44,400 bases of DNA from contig JAHRVQ010000056.1 of NCBI GenBank assembly GCA_019090615.1, positions 1 through 44,400 of the forward strand. Direction: 5' to 3'. Below the pieces are notes generated by a model that made no database searches, was not told the DNA's origin, and saw only the letters and a program-made list of their open reading frames with translations. The DNA is from Pseudomonadales bacterium. Its GTDB lineage: Bacteria > Pseudomonadota > Gammaproteobacteria > Pseudomonadales > Azotimanducaceae. A program made the position numbers and the translations under genes. Below are positions 43,597 through 44,400 of the stretch, one piece after another. Each line of letters opens with the position of its first letter. The stretch's first letter is position 1.

Positions 43597-44400
43597 CCCT
43601 TCCGACCAAATTTACCTTTGGATAATGCATCCTGCATATTGCGCTCTTACTGAGATCCCTTTGTAATAAACAGCTGCAATCCATGCAGCTCGAAGCTGAA
43701 GTATAGACCAAATTTAATAGTTGCCCAGCAAGTTTTGGGGTCGAAGTAAAGTGCCAGAGTAAACGCAGCAGTGGCGGCAGCGCCGAATCGGCTGGTGCTG
43801 AATACTTATGATATTGATGGCCTCGATGGGCATAAAGACCAGATTACAGATGCCAATGACAAGAAGCGCCTGGGGTCTGAGCAAAGTGCCAGAGTAAACC
43901 TTTTTACCGAGATAGAAGAATGGTGCAACCACCAGTTATTTCTTCGACCTTTTGCGGCACAGCAGTAAAAATGCTTTCCAAACCCGGCCAGGCTAAGTTA
44001 TTCACATTCTTATTGGCAATTCGCGATCGACACCACACCGTCACAAAACTTATCCTCCAATCATGTAAAGTCATGGCCTGATCACTGTCTATTTACTATG
44101 GCACTTTACACTGACCCCAGAAATCTTTGGTTATTAGGCAACTTCCCGTTGACTTCTCCCGCCGTTGCGGAGGTAATAAGGCGCAAATATTGTAAGTCAT
44201 TGAATTTTGATGATTTTTTAGATTCGCGATTTGAATACCCCCGCGCAAATTAGGATGACTTACCGCCGCAGGGGCGGCGTTTACATTTTAGGGGTTTAGC
44301 GTGTTTAACCGATAACATATTGATTATATGGGGCTTTTGGCTAACAATAGCGTTTTAATAAATTTACATACCCCCGCTCGTTATCAAAATGTGTTATGCC
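43597..44400. other. Intergenic region with repeats, no gene
   Basis: 804 bp. It holds the promoter side of the giant gene, including a perfect 7-bp inverted repeat agctgca-N5-tgcagct at 43672-43690, then a MITE/REP-like element (43736-44119), then AT-rich sequence with short repeats. A 10-mer atacccccgc occurs at 44235-44244 and 44368-44377, gtaagtcat at 44192-44200 is inverted at 44255-44263, and a GC hairpin cgccgc-aggg-gcggcg lies at 44264-44279. No supportable ORF. Confidence 0.5.
43736..44119. mobile_element. MITE/REP-like element with imperfect 28-bp inverted ends
   Basis: The left end tggggtc-gaag-taaagtgccagagtaaa and the right end (inverted, 44092-44119) tggggtc-agtg-taaagtgccatagtaaa agree at 24 of 28 bases. 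An extra direct copy lies at 43871-43899, 135 bp from the first. The motif resembles sequences found near REP-associated (RAYT, Y1) transposases in gammaproteobacteria, but no transposase gene is present. I saw no clear target-site duplication. Confidence 0.5.

Noticed and set aside
43714-43932. 72-codon open frame on the minus strand
   Set aside because: Lies inside the repeated MITE/REP-like element, and its peptide repeats VYSGTLLRPQ because the DNA repeats.
44327-44400. Possible integron attC-like arms (ggctaacaa ... gttat, tgttatgcc)
   Set aside because: The arms do not fit the GTTRRRY core, the element is too short, and no integrase or gene cassettes are seen.

Overview
The window looks like the chromosome of a free-living Gram-negative gammaproteobacterium. 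It has lipoboxes, outer-membrane beta-barrels ending in Phe, a Tat substrate, ExbB/ExbD motor proteins, and genes packed with 1-14 nt overlaps. Base composition is near-balanced by eye. Marine Cellvibrionales-like bacteria would fit, but I cannot prove a taxon. No rRNA, tRNA, CRISPR array, integrase or complete transposon is visible.

Layout. (1) 1-1949: the tail of an upstream gene with an 8-residue tandem repeat, a small periplasmic solute-binding protein, and a convergent CurA-type NADPH oxidoreductase. (2) 2219-13600: two divergent operons. The minus operon encodes a DUF1588-like c-type heme protein, a lipoprotein with two CXXCH motifs and a LamG-like domain, and a Tat-exported DUF1501-like protein. 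The plus operon encodes a PD40/hydrazine-synthase-alpha-like heme lipoprotein, an SH3b beta-barrel, another beta-barrel, a DUF4266 lipoprotein ending in GGGCGCN, and a DUF3570 outer-membrane protein. A perfect TGTGA-N6-TCACA (CRP/Vfr-type) site lies between them. (3) 13693-16973: a PP2C phosphatase/Ser-Thr kinase fusion and an NNP-family nitrate/nitrite transporter. (4) 17455-28945: a compact 11-gene minus-strand operon: ApbE flavin transferase, TlpA-like thioredoxin, an unknown exported protein, three TPR-type envelope proteins, a small unknown exported protein, ExbB/TolQ, two ExbD/TolR proteins, and an AgmX/PglI-type TonB-like protein. (5) 29592-30758: a degenerate HPt plus HD-GYP-like regulator. 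(6) 30972-43596: a 2799-aa vWA/DUF11 surface protein coupled to a 1405-aa OmpA-domain/beta-barrel protein. (7) 43597-44400: no gene; a MITE/REP-like repeat with ~28-bp imperfect inverted ends.

How it may fit together (inference). ApbE covalently attaches FMN to Ser/Thr in D-x-x-[S/T]-G-A-[S/T] motifs. The DUF3570 protein in the other locus contains DMISGAS, a good match, and the PD40 protein contains SGATSS. With the TlpA-like thioredoxin, the CXXCH proteins, the CxC-tailed DUF4266 lipoprotein and CRP-like sites in front of both loci, the window may encode a flavin/heme extracytoplasmic redox system. It would be physically linked to a proton-driven, Agl/Glt-like trans-envelope motor with TPR scaffolds and perhaps the giant surface protein. 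I know of no characterised pathway that joins all of these, so this is the main candidate for an undescribed system.
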